From the NCBI GenBank assembly GCA_031216915.1, contig CM062296.1, positions 796,521,608-796,585,607 on the forward strand: a DNA stretch of 64,000 nucleotides, in the 5' to 3' direction. The DNA comes from Pictodentalium vernedei. Lineage: Eukaryota; Mollusca; Scaphopoda; Dentaliida; Dentaliidae. Of this stretch, positions 19,846 through 31,762 are shown one piece after another (position 1 is the stretch's first letter; every line of letters starts with the position of its first letter). Below the pieces are notes generated by a model. The model had not been told where the DNA came from, ran no database searches, and was given only the letters and a program-made list of their open reading frames with translations. Position numbers and translations under genes: made by a program.

Positions 19846-22800
19846 ATTTTTAGCTCAACTATGGCGAAGCCAAATTTGAGATTATGCCATGGCCAGTTGT
19901 CCGTCTGTCCGTCAACAATTCAATACGGCTCGGGCTAGAGGCCATATTTATGAACCGATCATTACGAAACTTTTTGGATACCTTTGTTATGACTGTGGGA
20001 CGAGAACAAGTGTTTTGGGGTCTGATCCGAAATTCAAGTTGGCCGCTGGCAGCCATTTTGTACAAACTTAGGTGCAATCAGATTTATGCGCAGAACTTCC
20101 ATATGAAAGCGCTGATTTGAATAATTTTTTGTATGAATGTTTAGTACCATGGGATACATCACATATAATACAGGTTTTTTTCTCGTATGTAAATTATGCA
20201 AATTAGACTAACTTTGATGTATTTAGTGTTACTTTCAGCACTGTAAGTGCAAATGCCAATATGGCTTGGGCTAGAGGCTGTATTTATGAACCGATCTTTA
20301 CGAAACTTCTTGGGTACCTTTGGTATCACCGTGGAATGAGAACAAGTGTTTTTGGGTGCGGTCCGAAATTCAAGATGGCCGATGGCAGCCATTTTGTACA
20401 AAATTAGGTACGATCAGATTTTTGCACAGAACTTCCATATGAAAGCGCTGATTTGAATAATTTTGTTTGTGAATGTTTAGTACCATGGGATACATCACAT
20501 ATAATACAGGTTTTTTTCTCGTGCAGAAATTATGCAAATTAGATGAACTTTGATTTTTTCAGTGCTACTTACACACATAGTAAGTACACATGTCAATACG
20601 GCTCGGGTTAGAGTCTGTATTTATGAACTGATCTTCACGAAACGTCTTGGGTACCTTTGTTATCACCTTGGGACGAGAACGAGTGTTTCTGGGTGCGCTT
20701 CAAAATTCAAGATGGCTGCCAGTGGCCATTTTGTACCGAAATTAGGTCCAATCAATTTTTGACAAAGTCAAGCTGAGCTATTGCCATCACTTTTTGTCCG
20801 TCGGCATACGTACGTACGTTAGTATGTTAGTACGTTAGTACGTACGTCCACAATTTCCTTTGGCACACCTCACAGGTCGCATTTATGGTCAGATCGCTTT
20901 GAAACTTGGTATGCTTGTTTGATGTGACCTCTAGATGGGAGCTATCGATTTTCTTCAATTTCCGTCAAAAAATGTTGCCGCGGCCAAAGTTCTTAGAACT
21001 TAGTTTAGTCAAACCTCAATATTTCCCTTTGGCACACCCTACAGGGCACATTTATGATTGAATTGCTTTGAAACCTGGCATGCTTGTTTGGGGTGACCTC
21101 TAGATGGGAGCTATCGATTTTCTTCAATTTCCATCAAAAAATGTTGCCACGGCCAACGTTCTTAGAACTTAGTTTAGTCAGACCTCAATATTTCCCTTTG
21201 GCACACCCTACAGGGCACATTTATGATCGGATTGCTTTGAACCTGGTATGCTTGTTTGGGGAGGCCTCTAGATGGTAGCTATCGATTTTCTTCAATTTCC
21301 GTTAAAAAATGTTGCCGCGGCCAACGTTCATAGAACTAAGTTTAGTCAGAAGACCTCAATATTTCCCTTTGACACACCCTACAGGGCACATTTATGATCG
21401 GATTGCTTTGAAACCTGGCATGCTTGTTTGGGGAGACCTCTAACTGGGTGCTATATATTTTCTTCCATTTCCTTCAAAAAATGTTACCGTGGCCAACATT
21501 CTTAGAACTTAGTTTAGTCACACCTCAATATTTCCCTTTGGCACACCTTACAGGGTACACTTATGATCGGATTGCTTTGAAACCTGGCATGTTTGTTTGG
21601 GGTGACCTCTAGATGGGAGCTATCGATTTTCTTCCATTTCCATTCGTCAAAAGATGTTGCCGCTGGCAACGATCTTTGAACTTAGTTTAGACCGGCATCA
21701 ATATATTCCTTTGGCATGCCCTTCCGGACACATTTATGATCAGATCGGTTTGAAACTTTGTATGCTTGTTTGGGGTTACCTCTAGATGGGAGCTGTCGAT
21801 TTTCTTTGATTTCCGTCAATAAATGTTGCCACTGGCAATGACCTTCGATGAACTTAGTAAAAACTTAGTGCAGTTAAGCATCAATATTTCTCTTTGGCAC
21901 ACCCTGTAGGGCACATTTATGATTGGATTGCTTGCAAACTTGGTGTGCTTGTGTGGGAGGACATCTATATGGGAGCTGTCGATTTTCTTCTATTTCTGTC
22001 AAAAAATGTGGCCCCTGCCCTTTGAAATTAGTTTAGTTAGACCTCAATGTTTCCCTTTAACACACCTTTCAGGGCACATTTATGATCGGATCACTTTGAA
22101 ACTTGGTAAATGTGTTTGGGGTGACCTCTTGGTGTGCTCATTAGGCAAGACCTTTAGATAAGAGCTATTGAATAGCATTCATTTCTGTGAAAAAGGTTGC
22201 CATTTACAATAACCTCTGAACATACTGCATTTGTGTTTCAACATTCTTTTTTTAGCCAGTCTTACAATTTACATTTTAAAATGCATGGATTACTCTGACG
22301 TTGTGCACACACAATGCTGTTATGTTGAAATTTCATCAAATAACATTGGTACCAATGATCTTCAATTTTGCCATTTCATTTATAACTTACCAAGTTAAAG
22401 TTTGTCAAGTTGAGCTACAGTGTCATTGACACTTTCATTTGTACACAACTTCTGTACAGCTCAGGCTAGAGGTCGTATTTATGAACCGATTTTTACGAAA
22501 CTTCTTGGGTACCTTTGTTATCACCGTGGGATGAGAACGAGTGTTTTGGGGTGTGGTCCGAAATTCAAGATGGCCACCAGCAGCCATTTTGTACCAAAAT
22601 TAGTGCAATCAGTCTTTTGTACAGAACTTCTGTATGAAAGTTCTGATTTGAATAAATTTCTGTATGAATGTTTAGAAACATGGAATACATCACATGTAGT
22701 ATGGGTTTTTTTCTCGTGCAGAAATTATGCAAATTAGATGAACTTTTATTTATTCAGTGCTACTTATACACTGTAAGTTCACATGTCAATACGGCTCGGG

Positions 22801-23347
22801 CTAGAGGCTGTATTTATCAACCGATCTTCACGAAACTTCTTGGGTACCTTTGTTATCACCTTGGGACGAGAACGAGTGTTTCTGGGTGCGGTCCAAAATT
22901 CAAGATGGCTGCCAGTGGCCATTTTGTACCGAAATTAGGTCCAATCAGTTTTTTGTCACAACTTCTATACAGCTTGTATTTATGAACTGATGTTCATGAT
23001 ACTTCTTGGGTACCTTTGTTTTCACCTTGGGACAGGAAGGAGTGTGTTTTGGGGTGCCTTTGTTATCACTGTGCTATGAGAACAAATATTTTGGGGTTCA
23101 GTCAGACCCACTCTGGGACTCAAAGATTTCTTTTCTAGTTTAGCATCTGACTGTCGCCCACCTTTACAATACCTTACCTATACATTTGTTACAGGCTACG
23201 GTCAGTATTTATGTACAGACCGTTAGAATACATTATATGTACCTTTGTTATCAGGTCATTACCTAGATGTTTGTCATTGCTGTGTCACATACTATACATG
23301 TACATGTCTTAACAAGTTGGGCTACAGTGTCATTGACACTTTCATTT
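19846..23347 (+). mobile_element. Cluster of Helentron-like family 3 elements (TTTTTAGCTCAAC type)
   Basis: The 5' end TTTTTAGCTCAACTATGGC is at 19846. Two 3' ends of one type, AAGTTGAGCTACAGTGTCA or GTTGGGCTACAGTGTCA then a TTGACACT stem, are at about 22407-22440 and 23313-23347. As in the other families the 3' GTTGAGCT complements the 5' AGCTCAAC and precedes a short hairpin. A ~340-bp module containing 'aatacggctcgg' and 'aagatggc' recurs at about 19920, 20263, 20595, 22455 and 22790. A GTACGTACGT-rich stretch (20806-20845) precedes a 170-bp array. The element appears to contain a second copy of itself. Confidence 0.5.
20870..22210 (+). repeat. Tandem array, ~170-bp monomer, eight units
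   Basis: Anchor 'tgcttgtttg' (variants in some units) recurs at 20912, 21081, 21249, 21421, 21590, 21763, about 21945 and about 22110, giving spacings of about 165-182 bp. Units share 'gacctctagatgggagct', 'tttcttcaatttcc' and 'cacaccctacagggcaca'. Later units are more diverged. It sits inside the family 3 cluster. Confidence 0.85.
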
Positions 23348-24745
23348 TTGGTGTAAATCTGTTACATTGATCCTGAGATATTAACCCTTTATCCTTCAAA
23401 TTGAAAATTCCTCTATTCCCTTTGGCATTCAATAACTTGAAAAATGTTGCTTGGATTGTCTAGTTACTTTATATTTGTGTTCAGGTTACTGATTTGCCGA
23501 GTTGTATAGTTTTTGGTGTAAATCTGATGATTTGATCCCGAGATATTAACCCTTTATCCTTCAAATTGAAAATTCCTCTAATCCCTTTGGCATTCGATAA
23601 CTTGAAAAATATTGCTTGGATTGTCAAGTTACTTTATATTTTTGTTAAGGTTAATGATTTGCTGAGCTGTATAGTTTTTGGTGTAAATCTGATTATTTGA
23701 TCCTGAGATATTAAACCTTTATCCTTCAAATTGAAAATTCCTCCAATCCCTTTGGCATCCGATAACTTGAAAAATATTGCTTGGATTGTCAAGTTACTTC
23801 ATATTTGTGTTCAGGTTACTGATGTGCCGAGCTGTATAGTTTTTGGTGTAAATCTGTTATTTTGATCCTGAGATATTAACCCTTTATCCTTCAAATTGAA
23901 AATTCCTCCAATCCCTTTGGCATTCGATAACTTGAAAAATATTGCTTGAATTGTCAAGTTACTTTATATTTTTGTTCAGGTTACTGATGTGCCGAGCTGT
24001 ATAGTTTTTGGTGTAAATCTGATAATTTGATCCTGAGAAATTAATCCTTTATCCTTCAAATTGAAAATTCTGCCAATCCCTTTGGCATTTGATAACTTGA
24101 AAAATATTGCTTGGATTGTCAAGTTACTTTATATTTGTGTTCAGGTTACTGATGTGCCGAGCTGTATAGTTTTTGGTGTAAATCTGTTATTTTGATCCTG
24201 AAATATTAACCCTTTATCTTTCAAATTGAAAATTCCTCCAATTCCTTTGGCATTCGATAACTTGAAAAATATTTCTTGGATTGTCAAGTTACTTTATATT
24301 TGTGTTCAAGTTACTGATGTGCTGACCTGTATCGTTTTTGGTGAAAATCTGATAATTTGATCCTGAGATATTAACCCTTTATCCTTCAAATTGAAAATTC
24401 CTTCAATCCCTTTGGCTTGAAATAACTAAAAAAATATCAATTAGATTGTCATGTTACTTCATATATGTGTTCAAGTTACTGATGTGCCAAGCTGTGTAGT
24501 TTTTGGTGTAAATCTGATAATTTGATCCTGTGATATTAACCCTTTATCCTTCAAATTGAGAACTCCTCCAATCCATTTCTTCGGCATGCGATAACTCAAA
24601 AAATATTAATCCGATTATCAGGTTACTTTATATATGTATTCAGGTTACTGATGTGCTGTGCTGTATAGTTTTTTATGTAAATCTATTAATTTGATCCAGA
24701 GATATTAACCCTTTATCCATCAAATTAGAGATTCCTCCAATCCAT
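23346..24745 (+). repeat. Tandem array, 165-bp monomer, eight to nine units
   Basis: Anchor 'ttttggtgta' starts at 23346, 23511, 23676, 23841, 24006, 24171, 24336 (variant) and 24501, an exact 165-bp period; a diverged unit follows at about 24669. Units share 'ttaaccctttatccttcaaa' and 'ccctttggcattcgataact'. The exact spacing with substitutions but almost no indels suggests a young or length-constrained array. Confidence 0.9.
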
Positions 24746-24865
24746 TTCTACATGTACCCATACCATGTATGGTGTACATAATGTCGGCATCTGGGGTGGC
24801 CCTCCGTCACACAGCTTTCTACTAGTTGTGCATATGGGTACACATCTGACAATTTCATCGGCCTA

Positions 24866-26810
24866 TTTTTAGCTCACCTGACTTTCAGTCAGGAGAGCTA
24901 TAGTCATCACTTACCGTCCGTCGTCCGTGAACATGGTGTTTGCGTCTTCTCCTCCCAAACCGCTGAACCAATTTAATTGATATTTGAGATAATAGTTTGT
25001 TATGACATCGCAATTTGATTTTGTTCAAATCAAGTTGCTTCGCCCATTGGTAGGGCCACACCCAAAAAGTGTGCTGAAATGTTAAAAATTTTTCTTCTCA
25101 TGAACCAGCAGTAGCAGAGACTGGATATTTGGTGTGCAGCTTCCTTTTGAGGTGTAGACTCAGATTTGTTCAAGAGAAGTTCGAGTAGCTATATTTGGCG
25201 TCGTAATGGGAGGGGCAAGAATATTCGCCCCCTCCCAAAATTTCTATTTTCCAAACCGAGAGGCACATTTGGACCAAATTTGATATGATGGCTTATTGGG
25301 TCATAAGTACTTAATTTATGCAAAAAAATATTTTCCCGTCGCCCCATGGGAACTGCAGGAGCTAAAAATAGAAAAAAATTAATTAAAACGCCCATATCTC
25401 CAAAACTACACGGCACTGAGAATTCTTATTTGTTGTGAAGCTTCCTTAGGACCAACAGAATGGAATGGTAAAAAAAAATTGCTATCTGTTTTATCATGGG
25501 GTACTTTTTGGGGACTTTGAAAAAGTGCTGAGTGAGCATTTTTTAACACTGTGGGTAATGGGAAAAACATATAAGACTACTTTTCTCCCAAACCACTGCT
25601 CCAAAAGCTTTCAAATTTCACATATAACATCTTTGGAAGATTGTTTATTGAAATCAATTGCCTGGGTCCATATTTGGGCTCGCTATGGGAGCCCAAATGT
25701 TTAAATTAGTGCAGTATGAGGAATATTTTTTAAAAATCTTCTTCAGATCTACCAATAAAAATCTTTTGATATTTGGTATGCAGCATCCTTAGGGGGGTGA
25801 GATTCAGGTTTGTTCAAGCCAAGTCCCTGGGTTCATATTTTGGCTGAAAATTTGGGGTCCCGTTGCAGACTTAGAAATTTTGGACCAAAATCCGGAATTT
25901 TTTTTTTGTTTTTTATGTGTTTCGGTCAATTTCAAGACAAAAAAAAATTATTTTTTTTACACTGAAAATTTGGGGTCCGGGTGGGACTTAGTAAATTTTG
26001 AACCAAAAGCTGGAAATTAATTTTTTTGTTTTTTATGCTTTTTAAGAAGAAAAAAAAAATTTAGGCTGAAAATATTTTGTTTGGGGAAAAAAATCTGTTT
26101 TTTATGCGTTTATCTCAATTTTGGGATGTAAAAGTGCAGGAACTGAAAATAGAAGGAAAATCCTGTGTATTGTGTGGGCACATTTGCTTCATCTAGTTGG
26201 TATATGTTGTTTATGCATTTGGGTCAATTTTAAGACAAAATTTTTTTTTTTTTTACACTGAAAATTTGGGGTCCAGGTGGGACTTAGAAAATTTTGGATG
26301 TATTTCGGTCAATGTTAAGACAAAAAACAATTATTTTTTTTTACACTGAAAATTTGGGGTCCAGTTGGGACTTAGAAAATTTTGAACCAAAATCTGGAAA
26401 TTTTTTTTTGTTTTATGCGTTTCGGTCAATTTTAAGACAAAAAATTTTTTTTTTTTTTTACACTGAAAATTTGGGGTCCGGGTGGGACTTGGAAAATTTT
26501 GGACCAAAATCCGGAAATTAGTTTTTTTGTTTTTTATGCATTTTAAGAAGAAAAAAAAAATTTAGGCTGAAAATATTTTGTTTGGGGAAAAAAAGCTGTT
26601 TTTTATGCGTTTATCTCAATTTTGGGACGTAAAAGTGCAAGAACTGAAAATAGAACGAAAATCCTGTGTATTGTGTGGGCACAATCGCTTCATCTAGTTG
26701 GTATATGCTTTTCTTAGGAGGAGCGTATGCAGCTTATTCAAGTCCCTGGTTTGATATTTAGACTACCATGTCAGGTGAGCACATTCAGGCCCCCTGGGGC
26801 CTCTTGTTTT
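24866..26810 (+). mobile_element. Helentron-like element, family 2 (AGCTCACCTGAC type)
   Basis: The 5' end is TTTTTAGCTCACCTGACTTT with an immediate small inverted repeat (CTGACTTTCAGTCAG). Near the 3' end GTCAGGTGAGC (26770-26780) is followed by a GGCCCC/GGGGCC stem and TCTTGTTTT. The interior from about 25850 to 26710 is a repetitive, A/T-rich stretch in which 'actgaaaatttggggtcc' recurs (about 25962, 26258, 26346, 26462) and a ~300-bp segment is duplicated. No replicase or helicase is encoded. A second copy is at 34643-35660. Confidence 0.6.
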
Positions 26811-26927
26811 AATTCCATTCGAAATTTTCTTGGTTTAGATGGCCAACAACAATTAATAGTTCTGTTGTCAGCACAACAGCGTAAATGTATTGTTAGAAAA
26901 TAAGTCCATTGTGTATAAATCTGCAGT

Positions 26928-28638
26928 TAGAGCTTGGAGGTTGTGAAATTACACTGCAGTTGCAGTTTTTTGAGACCCCAAAACCTCGGTTGCGGTTTCG
27001 GTTATCTTCATGCACACAGCTGCAGTTAACCTATCAGTGATCTGGTATCCCCGTGGGAACCCCGGGAAGTAAGCAGCACTTGTTTACTGTGGTAAACCAG
27101 TTCCGCTTTACTAGTACAATAGGACCCAGTCACCAATGCTTGGGGTGAAAGTCCTCTAAAATGGGCAACATGTTGATCATCGATTGGCTAAACTTGACTT
27201 CATCTCCATGTTGTGTCACGATTAGCCATGGTGCATAAATATGTGACGTTAACCACCAACAAACAACAAACAGTGATCTGGTATGGCTCACAAAGCAACA
27301 GTGTGACTGTGTTTCTGGCTTTCTTCATGGCTGTGTCACAGTACTGAGAAGTTATAAATAGATTACTTGTGTTTGCAAAGTGTCAGATGCACCCATTATA
27401 GACCAATGTAAGTTTGTGCATACATGTAACACTGTCATCTGTCACCACTACAGTAGACAGTCACACTCTCTCTGAAATAAGAATTGCAAAATACCTCTTT
27501 GAAAGGATCATCCACATACTTTCCTTTCTACAATACCACAATATATGGAGGCCAAAACGTCTCAAGCCGAATCGTCTCGAGGCCGAAACGTTCCAGGGTC
27601 AAAACGTCCAGGCACCAAATTCTCTACCAGAAATAAAATATTCACCTTCTCAATTCCATTTTGTATAACTGAGGGTGCATATGCACGTGTGCTGTCACAA
27701 ATTTTCTTGTTTTACAGTCCAACATAAATTTTACAACAATTAATCAATTCCGTTTGTACCACAACCAGAGACTTGACGTACGAAGATCGGGACAAGGTAT
27801 TTTATCTTCTCAATGTGAACAGCTATTTGTAGAGTTAACTCCCTTGGCATGAAAATTTTCATAACATTTTCATTTTACACGCGTTCCGATTGAAGCAAAG
27901 CCAACGTGTAGCCATGAGTCCCAAACACACTCTTTCAAAAATTTATTTGTAAATTGAAAGTAATTTGTGACCACTCATCGCTTGAAACTTTCCACCCAAA
28001 AAGAAACTTTCAATGGCAGATTTAAATGTGTAGACAAATTCACTTGAGTTGGACAAGTTGATCCTTGCAACTGAGCGCAGGTGGGCCCAGCGAGAAGGTC
28101 GTTCAGAAAAGTAACCACCATAGTGACCATATCCAGTCATCGGTACGTGAAGGTGAGGGGTTGGGCATGGACAGTGGCCACTCCTCCAAAAAAATGTGAC
28201 ATGCTCTGCGAGATCAGCTACATGTAGAGCTCCGAATTGACTGGCTATTGGTAAAAAATCACAATTTCATGGAGCGAGTGGGGGTGGGGAAGGGATTCGG
28301 GGAAATTGTCGTGGTCAGGAATTTTCCGACCAAACAGTAACCTGATACACCTAATTTTCCTGAGCTCTCCATGACAGTTTATCGAATAGAACTAGAATAG
28401 GGGATGAAGCTATTGAAGATCAACTTGATAAAATAATATACTTTGCTTTCAGAGAATCCGCTGTGATTATTTATGATCAACTGAGCATCAACACGCGAAG
28501 TTGCTAAGGTGCTAATGTTACACACTGGAATATTCGACTACCGAAAATGCGGTTCTTAGCAGCCAACTGCAGTTTCGGTTTTCGGTAGTTTCACACAACC
28601 AACACCGAACCGCATTTGCGGTTAACCTCCAAGCTCTA
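26928..28638. mobile_element. hAT-like non-autonomous element 2 with 8-bp target duplication
   Basis: Terminal inverted repeats TAGAGCTTGGAGGTT and AACCTCCAAGCTCTA are flanked by the direct repeat TCTGCAGT (26920-26927 and 28639-28646). Subterminal regions carry CGGTTGCGGTTTCGGTTAT on the left and CAGTTTCGGTTTTCGG / CCGAACCGCA on the right, similar in composition to hAT-like element 1. The interior includes a SINE-like piece (27120-27265) and a patch of GGCCGAAACGT-type repeats (27547-27610). No transposase ORF. Confidence 0.85.
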
Positions 28639-28646
28639 TCTGCAGT

Positions 28647-29555
28647 CATAATTTTTCGGCATCCTAAGCGACTTTAACCTGTTTTTAAACTGTAAAACAG
28701 TTCAGGTCAAGGTGTTGTTTAGGTTTTGATTGTGTTTGGAAAAGGGATGAGAATTAAAGCCATTCTATGAACAAATAAATATATATTATTTAATTCCTTT
28801 TCATATATTTTATTTTTATTTACCAAAAAAACTGCATTTAAATGAAGGTGGAGTTTTCATTTTTTTTAAAGTAAGTCACCTATTTTCACTTCGACGCTCG
28901 CACATTGATCACGAATCTCCGATTGCGAAGAAAAATACAGAAATAAACATGAACACAGCTGAAATTTTTATCATAAATACCCTTTCCATAAATAAATTTA
29001 ACTTAAATCCTTGTTTTACTGCTTCGTGAGTTTTTACCAGAGTTTGAAATGCATGTGATTTGACTCCGAACGTTTTACGTAAGTTACAATGGGAAAGAAA
29101 TATTCGACTGTTGTTTTCCGGGAATTTTGGTCCAAAACTGATTCCCATCTGGGAGGCCGGGAACTACACTGAGATTTCGGGATTTTCCCGGCATTCCGGG
29201 AGAGTTAACATGTCTGGATGTACCTAGAGGATAAATTGGCCCACTGTATGGGATAGCATCAGCAAATTCACCCTCTGGGGACCCTATTTTGCAAATAACA
29301 GGTTGCTTATATTCAGGCTTGGTAGGATGTCAAACAGTTTGCGAGAATCTTTATGAGAATCAGATTCTGGATTCTCACCGAATTATAAACCCTGGAAAAA
29401 TCTAAAAAATTGAAGCGGTTTTCAAGTCAAACAGTAACATATGCTATGGTAGCCATAAACATAAAAAACCTATGCAAGGTCTCATCAATTAATCAAAAAG
29501 CGAGGATTTTAGTCCTATTGTAACATAATAAAATGAGTTTACTCTTTGTTTGTAG
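28647..29555. other. Intron sequence with fragment of another MITE
   Basis: Most of this stretch is unremarkable. About 29216-29315 matches the 'ataaattggcccactgtatgggatagcatc' and 'aaattcaccctctgggga' parts of the MITE at 38175-38578. 3' splice signal TTTGTTTGTAG ends at 29555. Confidence 0.5.
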
Positions 29556-29682
29556 GAAGGTCCGAGATCCTTTCAATAACCCTAAGTTAGTAACGAAACT
29601 TGCCTTCCAGAGGTTATTTCAGAGTCGGAATTCACCTAAATTAACACTAAGGCTGCAAGATGAAGTACATCCATCCCTTCAA
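29556..29682 (+). CDS. ACAD9: ACAD9-like exon (VHPSLQ segment)
   Basis: This 127-nt exon lies between TTTGTAG and GTAAGT. Its first G completes the Lys codon begun at 4399. It then encodes KVRDPFNNPKLVTKLAFQ, a variable linker, and finishes EVHPSLQ in phase 0. VHPSL is conserved in ACAD9 at the start of the extra C-terminal helical domain; the preceding ~30 residues are poorly conserved. Confidence 0.8.
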
Positions 29683-29810
29683 GTAAGTATATAACAGTGA
29701 GGTGATATTGTTGCAAAGAAGTAATGATGTCCCCTCTTGATAAGTAATTTCATGGAACATGTGTCCTGTTAAGAATTTAACTAACCACATCTTACTGTTA
29801 ATAAAGCTCA

Positions 29811-31283
29811 AGACCGTCGATCCTACTAGGGACCTCTTAGGCACTTGCCGCATTTCGTTGAGCACTTTGCCACTAACTCTTCATTGCGACGACGGAAGCA
29901 CACTTTAGAAGACATCACGGAAACATCACCCTGTTCTTGTTCCTCCGAAAAAGAGACTGAAAAAACTAGAGTGACCCTGTGGCGAGAGGACCAGTCTGGA
30001 CCTCTCACCACTTACAATATACCGTGACACACGTCTCCAACGTTTGTCATCCGAATTGGCACACACTGAGTAAGAATTAGTGCGAGTACACTGACTACAG
30101 AAAATACAATGAACATGAGAATCAGAGGAAGACTTCCTTGATTTACAATTTGAACAATATTCTTTCATTTTGAAAAAATATTAAACAGTGTTTGTACTCG
30201 CACTAACCCTTGAAAAAACAAAGATACATAATAATAATATAATCCATTATAAAAATTTCGAAAAATAATTCAAAAGAAAAATTTTTTCGAAAAAATTTCA
30301 AAATGAGCCCAAGTTCCCAAAGGGAACAATGAGCCCAAATGGATCCCCAAAAAAGCCTAAGTGTGGACAAAAATTTTAAAACATATCTAAAAATTAATGC
30401 TACACATACGGCCAATATTAATGTATCTGGCTATGAACAGAACTAAATAGAAGACAAGGAGTCACTGTCAGAAGAAACTGTTGTCAACATAAACAAAAGT
30501 GAACAAAAACCGGAAACAAGACTCCAGGCACTGAAAATATGGCCCGAAATCAGTAACCAATTTTAAACACTATCCGATGTAAAACAGAAACTTCCCCAGA
30601 AGAAACTGCAGTACATCGGATGGTAGATGCATGACCAAAACGCCCAACCACCCCAAGGGTGAGGACATAACCATGGGGAAAAACAGAATAAACTTTCTGT
30701 TACTATGCCAAAAACTACCAAGAAATTTCAGTAAAAAGAAATTACAAAAATTATGTCTAAAGCATGAGAGAATAGCAAGGGGGGTATCAAGGAAAGGGAG
30801 AGAGGAAACACTGAACAAACAGTGGAAATTTCATAACAGGAATGAAAACATCAGGCCCATGTCCCGAAATTAAGGAACATGAAATAATTTTACATAAAAA
30901 TTATAAGTTACAGCCCTGAACACATCCTTTCACTGTTTCTTCCTCTCATCCTCTTATTTCATCCTTAGATCCACCATTTCTTTCATGATTTTGTGTCTGG
31001 CATCATTTTAACTGAGATTATAAGCACAGATATCAGTGAGATGTTACTGAATGAAGGGCCAAACAAAGAATGAGTTATTGGCACCAGATTCGGTGACTTC
31101 CTGGAGTCTGCGCATGCTATGGAGGGCCAGATAGGACTTATAATTTTTGGTTTTGCATGCAAATTTTGGGGATTGGGGGAGGCAAAATTTGTGTTTGGAC
31201 CTAAATATTTTAGAGTTAGCACCAGCTAAGTCTGGGTCATTGGTAAGTATAAAAAATATATAAATTACTATAAATTTTTTAAC
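29811..31283 (-). mobile_element. DIRS fragment on minus strand (terminal repeat, leader, start of ORF1)
   Basis: Read on the minus strand it contains a terminal repeat (31283 to about 31060), the leader and the first part of ORF1. The element stops at about 29811 within a GTCGATCCTACTAGGGACC segment that also occurs in copies A and B (complement). Its ORF1-proximal terminus is of the right-end type (GTAAGTATAAAAAATATATA...TTTTTTAAC), not the left-end type seen in copy 1. Confidence 0.75.
29826..30168 (-). pseudogene. DIRS ORF1 N-terminal fragment
   Basis: Starts MKEYCSNCKSRKSSSDS at 30168 and continues with CIFCSQCTRTNSYSVC, the same cysteine cluster as in copy 1, then VSRYIVSGERSRLVLSPQGH. 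A frame change near 29930-29950 separates the first 80 residues from the MSSK...GKCLRGP continuation. The in-frame ATG here marks the likely ancestral ORF1 start. Confidence 0.75.
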
Positions 31284-31424
31284 TTTCTTGCCATGGTATT
31301 GCCTTAGCTGCTGATGTGGCATTAAACTCCAATAAATAAATAAATATACCCAGCACTTGTCTCAAAAGTGCTATTTGAATTTCAAGTGGAATGCTAGAAG
31401 AGCATTTTGATTATATTTTTTATA
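31284..31424. repeat. SINE-tail-like sequence
   Basis: CATTAAACTCCAATAAATAAATAAATA (about 31320-31346, quoted in part) resembles the 3' tail of the SINEs in this window. No head is visible before it because the DIRS fragment ends just upstream. Confidence 0.4.
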
Positions 31425-31762
31425 TTTGGGTTTAATGACACTTTTGACAGCCAGAGTCACCTCTTGTTGGACAGTTTTGCTGGTGGAGGAAGTGGTAGTA
31501 TGCGGAGAGAATCACAGAGCAGTGGCGAGCAACTGTCTGACTCCCTAATGTACTAACTCTGCACTTGCAGGATTGGCATTGGTTGAAGGCAAGTGCACCA
31601 GCGATGTGTATGCCTTATTACACAGTGCCAATATTCCCCCACAAACGTGATCAAGTGCTTTGCTCAAGGACACAATGCTGTTACTCCTGGTGGAGATTGA
31701 GTTGTGGACCTTTCAGTTTGAGGTCCAGCGCCGTAACCACTGAGCCACCATGCTCCCTATTC
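31425..31762 (-). mobile_element. tRNA-headed SINE, minus strand
   Basis: Read on the minus strand, the head GGGAGCATGGTGGCTCAGTG carries an A-box-like segment; the central TTGTGTCCTTGAGCAAAGCA (complement of about 31652-31671) matches the V-type central domain of the SINE at 9686. The B-box region (complement of about 31690-31720) is diverged. The 3' end lies near 31430 with AAAAGTGTCATTAAACCC. Confidence 0.6.

Noticed and set aside
20806-20845. ACGT-rich repeat as a regulatory element
   Set aside because: Simple GTACGTACGT repeat variation at the head of a transposon array; no evidence of function.
23346-24745. CRISPR-like array because of exact 165-bp spacing
   Set aside because: The whole 165-bp unit is repeated, with no unique spacers, in a eukaryotic genome; it is a satellite array.
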